Origin: Haematococcus lacustris | Taxonomy: Eukaryota > Chlorophyta > Chlorophyceae > Chlamydomonadales > Haematococcaceae | NCBI GenBank assembly: GCA_030144725.1 | Contig: JASKMD010000017.1 | Coordinates: forward strand, 10,864,036 to 10,928,035 | Length of the DNA: 64,000 nucleotides | Direction of reading: 5' to 3' | Shown: positions 12,322-23,136 of the stretch, in pieces | Layout of the letters: each line of letters starts with the position of its first letter | Numbering within the stretch: the stretch's first letter is position 1 | Program-made: the position numbers and the translations under genes | Notes under the pieces: model-generated | What the model was told of the DNA's origin: nothing | What the model saw: only the letters and a program-made list of their open reading frames with translations | Databases searched by the model: none

Positions 12322-12860
12322 CATCGTTTGGCTTCTTGCGCATATCAAGCACCAGCTTGGACCCTGCAGCCAGCAAGCAAAGTATACACTGCAACGCGAG
12401 GGTTGGATAATGTTGATGATAATGCGGCTTACACCGCTTAAGCCGTCAGACGCAAGGGTTGGATATTGTTGGACGGCTGTTTCTTGTCTTCCCCTGCTCC
12501 TAGTAGCACCCCCTCACCTGCCGGACTACTAGCATCAGCAGCAGGAGTGGAGTGCAGTGTCGCAGTCAGGGGGTGGGAGGTATCTACATCGTACGGCATC
12601 TCGTAGTCGCTGCAGTGCACAAAGTACAGCGCGAAGCATGCAGGTCAAGGCGGGGGCGGAGTCAAGGGCAAATGTCACGCCACCGGACAGGCTGAAGAGA
12701 TTCCTCACTGCTGCTGCCCGTCAAGCGTCAACACAAGCTGCCGCCCTCTCGCGTTCATTGTCAGGGTGTTGGGCGCGATGACAGTTAGGCGGTCCCACAC
12801 CCAATGATGCTCTTCCTCGTCCTCCCCGCGCAGTAGGTGAGGGGCAGCCGGTCGAGACAT
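12322..12860 (-). CDS. Unrecognised gene, first three exons
   Basis: On the minus strand an ATG at 12860 begins MSRPAAPHLLRGEDEEEHHW. Exon 1 (12860-12709, donor GTGAGG), exon 2 (12609-12518, DYEMPYDVDTSHPLTATLHS) and exon 3 (12363-12322, SKLVLDMRKKPND, donor GTAAGG) join in consistent phase, which argues for a real gene. The later exons, expected below 12.3 kb, were not found. I do not recognise the product; it looks soluble, acidic at first and then basic. It is divergent from STK19, with 235 bases between the two start codons. Confidence 0.45.
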
Positions 12861-13095
12861 TGCAACCCGCGAGCTGTGGCAAGTCGCGGCTCGTCGTCCC
12901 GAACCCTTTTCCTTTAGCTTGGGCGAGCCGTGGGAGAAACAACGCCGCGTTGCGGCAGCTTCGTTACGAACATAGCAGCGAGAAGCGAGGAGGGAGCGAG
13001 GCCTCATCTTTCTCCATGTTCTCATCTTACGACTTACGTCTTACGCTGAAGTTCCGTTTTGCAATATGACTCAAGCCTGACATTAGCGAGGCCGT
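12861..13095. promoter_or_regulatory. Probable bidirectional promoter
   Basis: This 235-base spacer separates two divergent start codons (12860 minus and 13096 plus). No TATA box is evident. The call rests on gene arrangement only. Confidence 0.4.
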
Positions 13096-13981
13096 ATGAG
13101 CGATGGACAGCCACTTCAGGACGTCGAAGCAGCACTATGGTCACTCAATGCTCAGTTCAAGTCGTATGCCATCGGAGAGCAGCTGCCGGCCTTGGTGCTC
13201 ACCTCGCAGGTATTGTAGAACTAGTGTCTTGGTTGGGAGGGCTGACAGCAAGGGAAGCAGCAGTGCTACAGTGAGATCCAATACACCAGAGGTTTCCTGC
13301 ACCAGAAGTTTCCTGCCATCTGTCCAGCCACCTGTCCGTCATTACAACCACTCTTGAACGAACATGAAATGCTGACTCTCCCCGCAACCATGCCGCAGCC
13401 TGATACAAGCCAGCCTGACATGAGTTGACCTCGCCTGACCTCACCTGACCTCACCTGACCACCAATGATTGACCAATTTATGATTGACCAATACAATCAG
13501 CCAGCGGCACCAGGCCCAGCTAGGCAGTCAGAACACCTTCCCCTGCCCACGCAGCTGAGGAGCGTGCTCCAAGACAGCAGCTGTTCCCTGGAGTATGAGC
13601 TCGACCGGCTGCAGCAAACAAACTCTGTGCGTGTGTTTAAGCTAAGCACAGGTGAGCAGCGCGCGTGCAGTGCAAGTAGCAGAGCAGACCAGTGGGAGCA
13701 GCAGCCAGTCCACACCCCGCATGGGTGGCCACAATCCCAACCTGCCCCCTTGCCACTCATATACCACTGTCTCCTTTCCTCCCAGCTCCTTCCACTGAGG
13801 ATTCATGCCCCTCACCCTCACCTCTTCTAGCCCCTGCTGCCATGATCCTCGCAGTTGCCATTGTTGGTGCTGCTGGTGCTGCAGGCGTGAATGATTATGC
13901 TGTGCTGCCTACCTCGGAGTATGTGTGCCACATTGCAGCCACCGCTAAGGCCACCCACTCATTCACTTTGCCTGCCAACCA

Positions 13982-14014
<33 letters not shown>

Positions 14015-15467
14015 GCAGCAGGCTGCGACAGTGGCACAGGTTTTCTGCCAAAGAGTGCTGCCCCGCCACACCCACCTCACCATCACCCACGCTGAGCTGC
14101 TTGCGCTGCTGGCTGAGGGGCAGGACCCACCTTGCCTGCCCCCTACCCCCACCCCTGCTCACCCCTGCCACCCCATGCGCCAGCAGACGGGCCAACTGGC
14201 AGGGCAGGCCAGGCACCTAGGAAGCCACGGGCCCCCGGCCCCCCTGCGCAAGCCTGTGCCGGGTCCTTTGCAGCCTGGGCAGGGCTCCTACAGCTCAGCC
14301 TCAGCCCCTGCCACTGGGCCTGGCAGCTGGGTCAGGGCACAAGTGCACAGCGCACCAGCAGCTGCTGTGGCAGGTGGAACCACATGTGGTGGCAGTCAGG
14401 AGGGGGCAGATGTAACGGCAGGGGCCGAGCTACATGGGGGCGCAGGCCATGGTGGTCAGGCTGGGACGAATGCGACCAGGGCGCAGCTGGTGGGGGGGAA
14501 AGAAGAGGCAGGGGAGGGGGCAGGGGCAGGGGCAGGGGCAGGGGCAGGGGCAGGGGCAGGGGCCATTCAACCAGGGTTGCGCCGCCCCTCTGCTCGCTCC
14601 CGCCCTCGCATGCCTGCCGCACACTCAGCCGGGCCCACAGCAAGGGGTGGGGCAGGGGCCACCACATTAAGCGCTAGGAGTGAGCAGGCGCATGGGCCCC
14701 TAGGGGCGCACAACATCAGCCCCCAGCCGCACCGCTCGCCTGCCACCTCCGCCGCGCAACATGTCAGGGAGCCCTGCACCCCCAGGTTGAGCCCGACCCC
14801 CCTGCCCCTCCCACTGAGGCACCAAGCCAGGACTCCGTCTCTTACCGAGTACCAGGGGAGTCAGCAGCCTGCTGGGCCCCTGCATGACCCTGGCTGCCTG
14901 GCCCCTGACGACCAGGTGTCGGTGCTGCTGCAGCTAGGGGTGCTGGCCCGTCAGCCACAGGAGGACGCCACCTACAGCTTCAGTGTCCCAGGGGCTGGCC
15001 CAGTGATCAAGAGCGTGCTGGCGGGCCGCAAAGAGCTGAAAGCCTGGCTGGCGCGCAGGCAGCACCAAGAGGTGGCGGAAAAGGTGCTTATCGGAAGCGG
15101 GGCCCCGCTGCAGCCACACACAGGGCAGCAGGTAGCTGTGCCAACGGAGGAGCGGGACGCGCGCTGGGCGAACAAACGAAGGCGGGTACGGCCAGCAGCC
15201 GCGTTTGATAGCAGCGGCGGCTTCCTGCGGAATGATTGGCGGGATCAATGTAAAGACGTGCAGGAGTCTGGGGCGCAGGTGCCAGAGCAGCCAGTCTGCG
15301 CGGACGTAGGCCAGTTGAGCGGGGAGGCGCAAAAGCCGGGATTGCGACTCAGGAGCAGCGTGCTGGGTGTGCGGTTTCACCTTCATGACCTCTTAGGGCT
15401 TGGCGAGGTAGTGCGCATACCTGCGCCTAGCGGAGCAATCATAAGGCGTGTGCGATCAAAACCCTGA
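13096..15467 (+). CDS. STK19: STK19-like winged-helix protein with large insertion
   Basis: Exons 13096-13209, 13555-13651 and 13885-15467 join in phase to 597 residues; human STK19 is about 254. Family landmarks in order: LPALVLTSQ and YELDRLQQTNSVRVFKLS (first winged helix), NDYAVLPTSEY, FCQRVLPRHTHLTITHAELL, LLQLGVLARQ, YSFSVPGAGPVIKSVLAGRK and, at the end, GVRFHLHDLLGLGEVVRI. Despite its name the family is not a kinase: STK19 is a DNA-binding factor of transcription-coupled repair at stalled RNA polymerase II. About 260 Gln/Gly/Ala/Pro-rich residues, including poly-Q (13979-14021) and a GGGGCA hexamer run (14511-14562), separate the second and third winged-helix regions. This could be a tolerated disordered insert or an unspliced intron that happens to stay open. 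Confidence 0.8.
13979..14021. repeat. CAG trinucleotide run (poly-Q)
   Basis: About 14 CAG/CAA codons lie within the STK19-like frame and encode polyglutamine. Several similar CAG/CTG runs occur elsewhere in the window. Confidence 0.9.
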
Positions 15468-16817
15468 TATACTCTTGTCAAGTGAACATGTTTGTCCTTG
15501 TGACTGTTTCCCAGCCAGAATTGGACAAGTGTGACAATGATATATTAATTGTCCCCTTCATTGTCAGGCCTGAATCCTAGACCTAAGTGGAAACGCTTGC
15601 ATGATGTGTGACATCCACGTAGTTGGGCTTTGTGGTGTCCTGCGATGGGTGGCACGGCTGTGCACCATCGTAGGTATGGTACTTGTGGTTGCTAAGCACG
15701 TAGGGTGTCAGCCTCTAGTGCACCGCAAACCTGTTTGCTTGTGTTGTCTTATCTCGCTTCATGTCATTGGCACGGCTGTACCCCATCGCACAACACCCTG
15801 CACCTGCCTTACAATGACACATGTGGCGCATGTGCCAGCGGCATTCGCGCCATGAATGCGGGTCCAAGCACCTCGCCTACAGCCCAAACCACCTCCGCAA
15901 GGGCGCTGTCTTCTCGCCAAGCTTCCGCCAGCACAGCGGTTGCGGACCTGCGCGCACACCTACGACACTGTCCTGTGCTTTTGCGGCATCTGCCAGGCTG
16001 CCTGGCCGCCCTTGCCCTCTGTGGACTTGGGCCATTTGACGGGGCAGCCGCACCCCATCCGCTACGTTAGTACCCAAGCGCCTCCTAAGAGAGCCATATA
16101 ATGTCGAGCTGCAGTGTGAGGCTGCACTTGCTTGCCTGCTTGCCCACCTGCCGCCCCGCCTGCCTGCCTGCCTGCCTGTCTCTGCCTGGCGCTATGGCTG
16201 CACCCGCAAGTGTCCCTGTCTGAGGGGAGCTTGTTCCTCATCCTCACCCTGCTGCCCCGACTCATTGCCACAGCATCAGCACCAGCCCTGGAGGTAGAGG
16301 GGACACCTAGCCCGGGCACTGCACCCACCTTTGCCCTGGCTTGTTGCCCGATGCCGTTGTTGCAGCTTTGTGTGCCACGAGCTTGCCGCCCACACCAATG
16401 GCTGAGTCCAGGTCAGCCGGCGCCGCCTCGTGCCCCGGGCCCGCTGACGACCCTGCTGTCGCCTCCGAGTCCATGGCCATGGCTCCCTTAGACCCCTTGT
16501 TCTCTGCCAGTGGGAAGGGTGCGGGGCTGGGGGCTGGGGGGCTGGGCCAGGCCCCCAACGGCCTCCTGCTTACACCACAGCACACAGCATTCACTCAGCT
16601 CACCAGGCATGACCTTACCACTGTGGACATCCTGCCGCCCCTGATCCCCCAGGCACCCCCCTGCTGCTGCCCCCCTCCGCCCCAACCTGCCGCCCTCCCC
16701 AGAGACACCTGCTCACTCGGCCCAGCACCCCCAGCCCCTGGCCGCCTCTCCACTTCCCTGGCCAGCCCCTGCCCTCCCCTTCCCTCCTCTAGCCTGAGCT
16801 GGCCTGGCCTGGTCCAC
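15468..16817. other. Convergent intergenic region between STK19 and TAF6
   Basis: No family is recognisable. Minus-strand frames at 16307-16594 and 16595-16815 are Gly/Ala/Pro-rich and could be extra 3' exons of TAF6, because a donor-like GTAGGT overlaps the proposed TAF6 stop. A CTGC/CAGG tetranucleotide-rich patch lies at 16135-16180. Confidence 0.4.
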
Positions 16818-19800
16818 CTACCTGGCAGCCGCAAGCGTTGCATCTGAGCGCTGCACGTCCGGCTGCACCGCCTCCAGCACCCGGCTGTACAGCGCCCCGG
16901 CCACCACCTCCACCAGCGCTCCCTGGACCCTGAGGGCCTCAGCCTGACGCTGACTGGCCACTGCAAGGCTCCCGCCCCGCCGCTGCCCCGCCTCCTGTCC
17001 TCCACCACCACCACCACCACCCAGGGCTCCTGCCCTGGCCGAGCCTGGCTGTCCACCTCCTGGGTCGCTGTCCACCTCCATGGCTTGTGCCTGACCCTGA
17101 CCCTGGTCTGCGCTGCTGTGCTGGCCATCAAGGCTGGTGGCGGGGGGAGGGAGGGAAGGGGGGTGGCGGGGGGGGGTGGAGGGGCCTGAGAGGGGCGGCA
17201 GCAGGGGGCCCAGGCGCTCCATGTACAGGCCCAGCTGGGGCAGCAGCAGCTGGCGCACGCTGGCAGGGCCCAGGGCGCCTAGGCCGCGGATGGCGCCTGC
17301 GGGCTCCCAGGCATGGCCAGGGCGGGCAAGAGCTGAGCAGGGGTTGCAGGGATCTGGGCCAAGGCCCTGACGTCTTGGGGTGGGAGTAGAGGGCAGGCAG
17401 GCAGGCAGGCAGGTAGGCATTAGCCTGCACAATTGCCTGATTAGGACTGCCCGGCTGCTGTTGGACCAGACCTGACCTGAGGTCCGCATTGGTTCACTGC
17501 CTTGCCCTGGGCTGTCCCTGCCCCCCCGCCTGCAGCCCCACCGCCAGCTGCGCGCACCGTAGTGTGTGGCCAGGGGCTTGCTGGGCTCCAGGAGCGCCCT
17601 TAGCAGCGTCTTGCTGATGCGTGGCTGGATGTTGAAGTAAGGGTCGCTGAAGCGAGCACACACCTGCACCTCATCAGACAGCTACACTCAGGGCCAAGGG
17701 GGGATGACAGGGGGGATGACAGGGGGAGGCCAGGGGGATGACAGTGGGGGGGCAGCGGGGCAGGTGGGGTCAGGGCAGGGCACCTTAGCCACCAGCTGCG
17801 CCGCCGTGTCCCTCACAGCCCAGGGGTCAGTGGCGCCTGAGGGGAGAGGGGCACGCCTTGACTCCAGGCTGCCTGCAGCCACCATCAGGGGCAGCAGCCA
17901 AGGCGGCCTGAGCGAGCGCAGCAGCGGGCGCCGTGAGTGCTGCCCAGGCTGCACCTCCAGTCCACTGGGCTCCACACCAAGCCCCTCAGCCCACCAACCC
18001 CTGCAGCCAGGCGCCAGCTAAGCTGCTGCTGCGCCCTCACACTTCATCACCCACACACCCAGGGCCCTGCCACCTCCAGCTGGCTAACCTCTCCACCTCC
18101 TCACTTCCTGCAAGCTGCCCAGGCCAAGCCTCATACTTGGACACACCCTCCTGCCCCTGCCCCTGGCCCTCCCTGCCTCCCTCCCCCTGCCCCTCCCTGG
18201 CCCCCACTGCCCCTTACCTAATCCCTTGGCTACCAGGCAGGTGAGCAGGCAGGGCAGCAGCTGGTGCAGGTAGTGCTCGAGGCCCAGCGCTGTGTTGCGC
18301 AGCAGCGCGTCCGCCAGGCGCAGCAGCAGGGCCAGGGCGGAGGCGCAGGCCAGGCTGGCCGTCACGCCGTCAGCCAGCAGCTTGACCAGGTAGGGGCACA
18401 GGGGGTGCAGCCCTGCAGCGGCACACACGCCCCGGAGGAGGAGGTAGGAGGAGGGGCGGCGTGTAGACCCGCCAGCTTGCATAGGAGGGAGGGGAGTGGG
18501 TTAGGGTTGAGGTTAGGGTTTAGAGTGAGGGGTAGGGGTAGGAAGTTGAGGTTAGGGTTTAGAGTGAGGGGTAGGGGTAGGAAGTTGAGGTTGTGGTTGT
18601 GAGGACATCTGAGAGGTGGCCTGTGCATAAGCTGTGGCTAGGCGTGTGTGGTGCAAGGTGTATGTGGTGAGGAGGAGGGGAGTGGCCACAGGTTGGTGGC
18701 GGGTGGGTGGGACCGGCTGTACACCACCAACCGGCTGTACACCACCAAGGTGGCGTCCAGCCCAGGTGCCTCCCCTGGGTCCCCCTCACCTGGGTCTGTG
18801 GCCACGCTGGCCAGCACCGCCCTCAGCTGCCCCTCCACCGCCTGCACTGCCGCCAGGCCCTGGCCTGCCTCCTGCCCTGTGCCCTGCTGCAGCCCCCCTG
18901 CTGCTGCCGCCGCTGCCGCCTCCTCCCCAGCAGCTGCTGGCGTGGGTATGGGGGGGAGCACGGCCCCCCAGTGCCGGCTGCCCCCTTCCCCCTGCCCTGA
19001 GCTGCGAGGCCCTGCCGCCGCCTGGTCAAGGTTCACCTGGCCAGCCACAGCCGCTGCAGCCGCAGCAGTGGCGGCGTTGACCACCTTGGCCACCTTGGCG
19101 AAGTACAGCTGCAGCTCACGGGAGAGCACGTGGGAGACAGCCGGCTGCACCTCGGCACCTGACCCGGATCCAGCACCAGCCGGGGGGCCAGGGCCGGGGC
19201 CAGCTCCGGCGGCTGTGGCGGCTGCAGCCTCGCCAGGGGGTGGGCTCAGGCTGGGTGCGTGGCCTGCAGGGCAAGGGGGCGGGCCGAGTGTGGGGTGTGA
19301 TGCTGGCGAGGATGTGCAGCGGGCAGGGTGGCCCCCTATGGCGCCTGCTGCAGGCGGCGTGGAGCAGGCGGCAGGCAGGAGGGCTGCAGGGGGCTTCTGT
19401 AGCTGTCATGTCACATGCGCTGCACCTGCCTGGGCACTCACTGGATGCCCTCTTGGCGTTGGTGGCCTGATCCAGGCCCAGTGCCTTGCGCCTTCGTGGC
19501 ACTGCCGGGCTGATGGGCTTGCTGAGCCGTGCGTTCTCGGGTGTCATCGGCTGCACCCCCTCAATGAACAGCCAGTGGGGCCTGACTGCGACTTCTATAG
19601 GCGGCTTGGGCAGTGGGGCGTCAATGACCTGCTCCAGGGGTAACTCTGGGTCAGCCACGCAGTACAGGTCTGGCTCCCCTGCTGCCCGAATGAACCTGGC
19701 TGGGTGCTTGCTGCCGAAGCCGTACAGGGGCTGCACACAAGGGCATGGCAGGAGGGAGGGGCGGGTTCAGCGGTGGAGGACCACGCCTGGCTTGAAGTAA

Positions 19801-20109
19801 AGGTGTGTTGGGTTCGCATGCCTCAGCATTGCGCAGGCGGAGAGCGCTGTTAACGTCGTCGGTGGTCAAACGGGTCCGACGGGAGTGCCGAGCGAACTTT
19901 TGAGCGTCCTGTATCAACAATGCGGGCAGGCTGGGTCAGGGGCCCAAGGACCCCTCAGCTGCGCGGCAGGGAATGGCGCCTGCCTGAATGAGCTCGCGTA
20001 GCCGATACTCCACGTCGGGTGCAAGTGCTTTCGCAGCAGCGCTGGACAGATGCGGGATGTCGAGGCTGTGCGCGATGGACTCAATCACCCCAGGGCTCAC
20101 GTAGGACAT
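16818..20109 (-). CDS. TAF6: TAF6, TFIID/SAGA-type histone-fold subunit
   Basis: Exons in transcript order: 20109-19984, 19908-19822, 19730-19442, 19263-18790, 18412-18218, 17836-17784, 17663-17558 and 17296-16818, joining in phase to 602 residues. Exons 1-2 encode the histone fold that pairs with TAF9: IESIAHSLDIPHLSSAAA, APDVEYRLRELIQ, RHSRRTRLTTDDVNSALRLR. Exon 3 has the family signature DAPLPKPPIEVAVRPHWLFI and EGVQP. Later exons form the C-terminal HEAT domain: HVLSRELQLYFAKV, GLHPLCPYLVKLLADGV, DPWAVRDTAAQLVAK, DPYFNIQPRISKTLLRALLE. TAF6 acts in promoter recognition by TFIID in the nucleus. Introns 1 and 2 seem to start with GC. Gly- and Ala-rich linkers enlarge exons 4 and 8. The stop at 16818 overlaps a possible donor, so the true C-terminus may differ. 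Confidence 0.9.
18506..18590. repeat. 39-bp tandem with TTTAGGG-like words
   Basis: Two full copies of a 39-base G-rich unit start at 18506 and 18545, with a partial third at 18584. Each contains GGTTAGGGTTTAG. They lie in TAF6 intron 4 (18789-18413). Confidence 0.8.
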
Positions 20110-20729
20110 CTAAGCATGTGGTGCCTGCGGCAACTGAGCACGATGGGCGATTGTTTGTGCATGGCCCATGCCCGCTATTGGGCCATCACCACATGGTGTA
20201 CCCTGGCATCGACTGGCAATCTTCCCATACCTGCCCGCCCTCTACTGAGAAATACAAAGGGTCAGGCTGTGTTTAACTGCCAGCGTTCAACACTCCGCCT
20301 CATGCAAGAAGTCTTCTGCGGGGTGTTGGCCCGGGGTGAGCAATCCGCGATTGATCCATGCTGATCCATGCTGATCCCCAGCTCGGTGACACGTTACCTA
20401 GCCACCAGACCAACGCTGCCTTGCTGCTGTGACATGCACAACAAGGCTGGCACCGCCAACTTTAGTCATGCTCTTGCCCTTCCTGTGGGCTTTCTTGCAT
20501 GAGGCGGAGTGTTAATGCACAACAGTCAGGCTGGTGAGTAGACCAGGGACTGTGGAGCAGCTTTGGCGGGAGCGAGTAGCGCTCACTGGAGATGTGCTGG
20601 TGTCCTGGCCTGGGCTACGCTGCTGATGTATTGCCGCCCCCGCCTTGCATGCCCCCGCACTGTTTGTGTCCCCGCATTGTGTCTGGGCCTGTCAATGTTG
20701 CCCGTCAGAGTGCGGATTGTGCTTGGCCG
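20110..20729. other. TAF6 upstream region, no supported gene
   Basis: This holds the presumed TAF6 promoter and leader on the minus strand, then sequence of unknown origin before the Fanzor-like cluster. I see no TATA box and no convincing frame. Confidence 0.4.
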
Positions 20730-21277
20730 CAGGTCATCAAAGCCCGGGTGGCGCTGTGCTGCGCGGGTGCAAGCCCCTCCCAACCCCTCCTGCCCCACCC
20801 TCAGCAGCAGGCTCCTCCAACAGCAACAACAGCCCAGTGGCAGCCCCAGGTGTAGCAGCAGTGGCGGCCCATGTGCTGGGACTGCCCCGCATTGGCAAGG
20901 CCCCAGCTGAGACACGACAGTTGGTGTTTGACCAGGCCACCCAGATTGGGGTAGGCATTGACCCTGGCGCCATCCAGGCAGTCAGTGCAGCCTCAGGAGT
21001 GTGGGACCCAGCGATAGGCCAGCTTATAGCAGATCAGCTGGACCGGTAGAAGTTGGCAGACCAGCTGCGCCGGTGGAAGCTGACCAAGGGACCCCAAGTG
21101 GGCACGGCAGCGGGTGAGGCTGTACGGTGCCCAGGACCGGGCACTGGAGCAGTTCTTCAAGAAGGTGAGGGTCGGTAGGTAGGTGGGTGGTAGGGCAGGT
21201 GGGTGGGTGGTATAAGTAAGTATGAGCAGCGGCTGCGAGACAAGCCACCCAAGACCCAGCCCGCTGTGGCACAGTAG
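20730..21277 (+). pseudogene. TnpB/Fanzor-like remnant, copy C (internally deleted)
   Basis: The 5' part reads GKAPAETRQLVFDQATQIGV and WDPAIGQLIADQLDR, then a TAG where Trp is expected, then QLRRWKLTKG. A shifted frame gives DPKWARQRVRLYGAQDRA and LEQFFKK (about 21090-21165), followed by a GTGAGG donor-like site. From there the sequence passes through a GGTAGGTGGG run straight to the last codons, RLRDKPPKTQPAVAQ, stopping at 21275-21277. The whole RuvC-like core is absent, so N- and C-terminal ends have been fused by an internal deletion, as in non-autonomous transposon derivatives. Confidence 0.65.
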
Positions 21278-21525
21278 TGTGTGGCCCCCCTCTCTTGAGC
21301 TGTCATCAGCTTACACTAAGTGCATGTTTGTCATGCCAACTCTACATCATAGCCCTCGCGGTCAGGCAATAGTGTAGGTGGTAGGCGACCATGACCATGT
21401 GTATGCCATGTATAAGCCATGTGCATGCCATGTGATGGGAACACCACACAGACAAAACACCGTTTTGTAGTGGTCCACAATTAGTGTTCGACTGCAATGA
21501 AGGCTCAAGGTTGAGGGCTAAGGTG
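21278..21525 (+). ncRNA. Conserved 3' tail of copy C, candidate guide-RNA region
   Basis: This noncoding tail follows the stop codon directly and is closely similar at 11.4 and 22.6 kb. It has a C-run (GGCCCCCCTCTC), TGTTTGTCATGCCAACTCTA, an imperfect hairpin at 21342-21377, CCATGTG-type direct repeats, and an end near TTCGACTGCAATGAAGGCTC. In TnpB and Fanzor elements the guide RNA is encoded at the 3' end, overlapping the ORF end and right boundary. Assigning that role here is inference; transcription is unknown. Confidence 0.4.
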
Positions 21526-21639
21526 CTGATGTCTTGTGATTCGTTTTAAGTTGTATTGTGCTTGTATTGTAGTTTAAATTGTATTGTTTTGTATTGTTCT
21601 GTATTGTTTTGTACTGTAAATTGTTTTCCAAATTTACTC

Positions 21640-22110
21640 CATGGAACGCAATGACCTCCATGATGCACATAGCAAGGGCAGAGAGACCTCGGACACACAG
21701 GCAGCAGCCTCAGAGCCGGGACTGCTGCTCCCCTGCCAGCCAAAAGAAGCATGCCAATCAAGGCTAAACGGACAGCTGAGCCCACACAGCCCACCAATGG
21801 CGAAGGCCTAGGCAAGGGCAAAGCTGACAAAGCCAAGAAAAAGAAAGGCAGGCGGGTGGGTAGACAGGAACTGTAGTGCAGGGCTGGACATGCAGCGCAT
21901 TGTGGAAGGTAGGTGGCGCCCGCTGGGGCTGTGCTAGTGGCCAGACCTGCCAGCTCTGCCAACCAAGGGCAAGAAGTACCCAGGCCTGGGGTACAAACGG
22001 CTGCGAGACCGGCCACCCAAAGCCCAGCAGCAGCAGCAGCCTGAGGCAGTGCACAGTGTGCCCTGCTTCAGCTGTGTCAGCCTACATGTTTGTCATGCCA
22101 GCCGCAGCCT
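21640..22110 (+). pseudogene. TnpB/Fanzor-like remnant, copy D
   Basis: Frames contain DRNCSAGLDMQRI (a decayed RuvC-III signature), RWRPLGLC followed by a stop, and GKKYPGLGYKRLRDRPPKAQ. A Lys-rich linker (about 21780-21860) precedes them. The tail breaks off just after TGTTTGTCATGCC at 22104. It is 5'-truncated with several stops and lies in the same orientation directly behind copy C's tail. Confidence 0.65.
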
Positions 22111-22553
22111 CATGGGCACCAATATGGATAAATTGGGTTCCGGGGGATGCAAGGCCATGCCACGCAGAGGTCGCATGGCATTAGGCCCAGGCGACTGCCA
22201 GTACGGCAACAAGTGGGTCAAGGCGTTACACATTGGTCATGGCATTACTGGTAACTCAACAACAAGGTGATGTTACATACTGTTACAAGGTTTGGCACCA
22301 AAACACGTTCAACGCCAGCAAGGACCAAACACAACATATCACGTGTAGGCACGGCATGCAGGGTTTGCGCCCCGCATTACCCCACCCCAGCAGATCACGA
22401 GAAGAAGGCGGCATGCATCAGACCATCAGATCACGAGGGACCAAGGCAAGGTGTCCAGGGGCGAGGGGTCATGGCCCCGAAGCGGACTGGACTTGCAACG
22501 CGCCACGCAGCACCTGCACAGCACCCGCACTCTGCTGCTGATTAAGCCTGTCA

Positions 22554-22857
22554 AGCGGCTGCGAGACAAGCCACCCAAAACTCAGCCTGCTGTGGCGCGG
22601 TAGTGTGTGGCCCCCCTCTCTTGAGCTGTCATCAGCTTACACTTAGTGCATGTTTGTCATGCCAACTCTACACAATAGCCCTCCGGGGTCAGGCAATAGT
22701 GTAGGTGGTAGGCGACCATGACCATGTGTATGCCATGTGTATGCCATGTGCATACCATGTGACGGGAACACCACACAGACAAAACACCGTTTTGTAGTGG
22801 TTCACGGTTAGTGTTCGACTGCAATGAAGGCTCAAGTTTAAGGGCAAGGTGGCTGGA
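22554..22857 (+). pseudogene. TnpB/Fanzor-like remnant, copy E: last codons plus full 3' tail
   Basis: Only KRLRDKPPKTQPAVAR and a stop (22603) remain of the protein. The tail (22604-22857) is complete, with the hairpin at 22668-22704. Its right end abuts what looks like an exon of the minus-strand secreted-protein gene, suggesting insertion into that gene. Confidence 0.65.
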
Positions 22858-22866
22858 GGACCCACC

Positions 22867-23097
22867 GAGAAGGTGCTGGCATTGCCGCTGCTGCTCATGG
22901 TGAAGATGCCCCCCTGTGGACCCACAGTCACCTGCACACCAGTCATAGGCCACACACAGGGCTGCTGGGGCACAGCAGCAGGCGCACAACTCTTGTAAAA
23001 GGGCCCACACAGCTCCTCTGCAGCAGCACTCTGCACCGGCCAGAGCCTGCAGCCCAGCAGGCCAAGGCTGCGACCCATCTGGCACCAGCAGCAGCAG

Positions 23098-23136
<39 letters not shown>

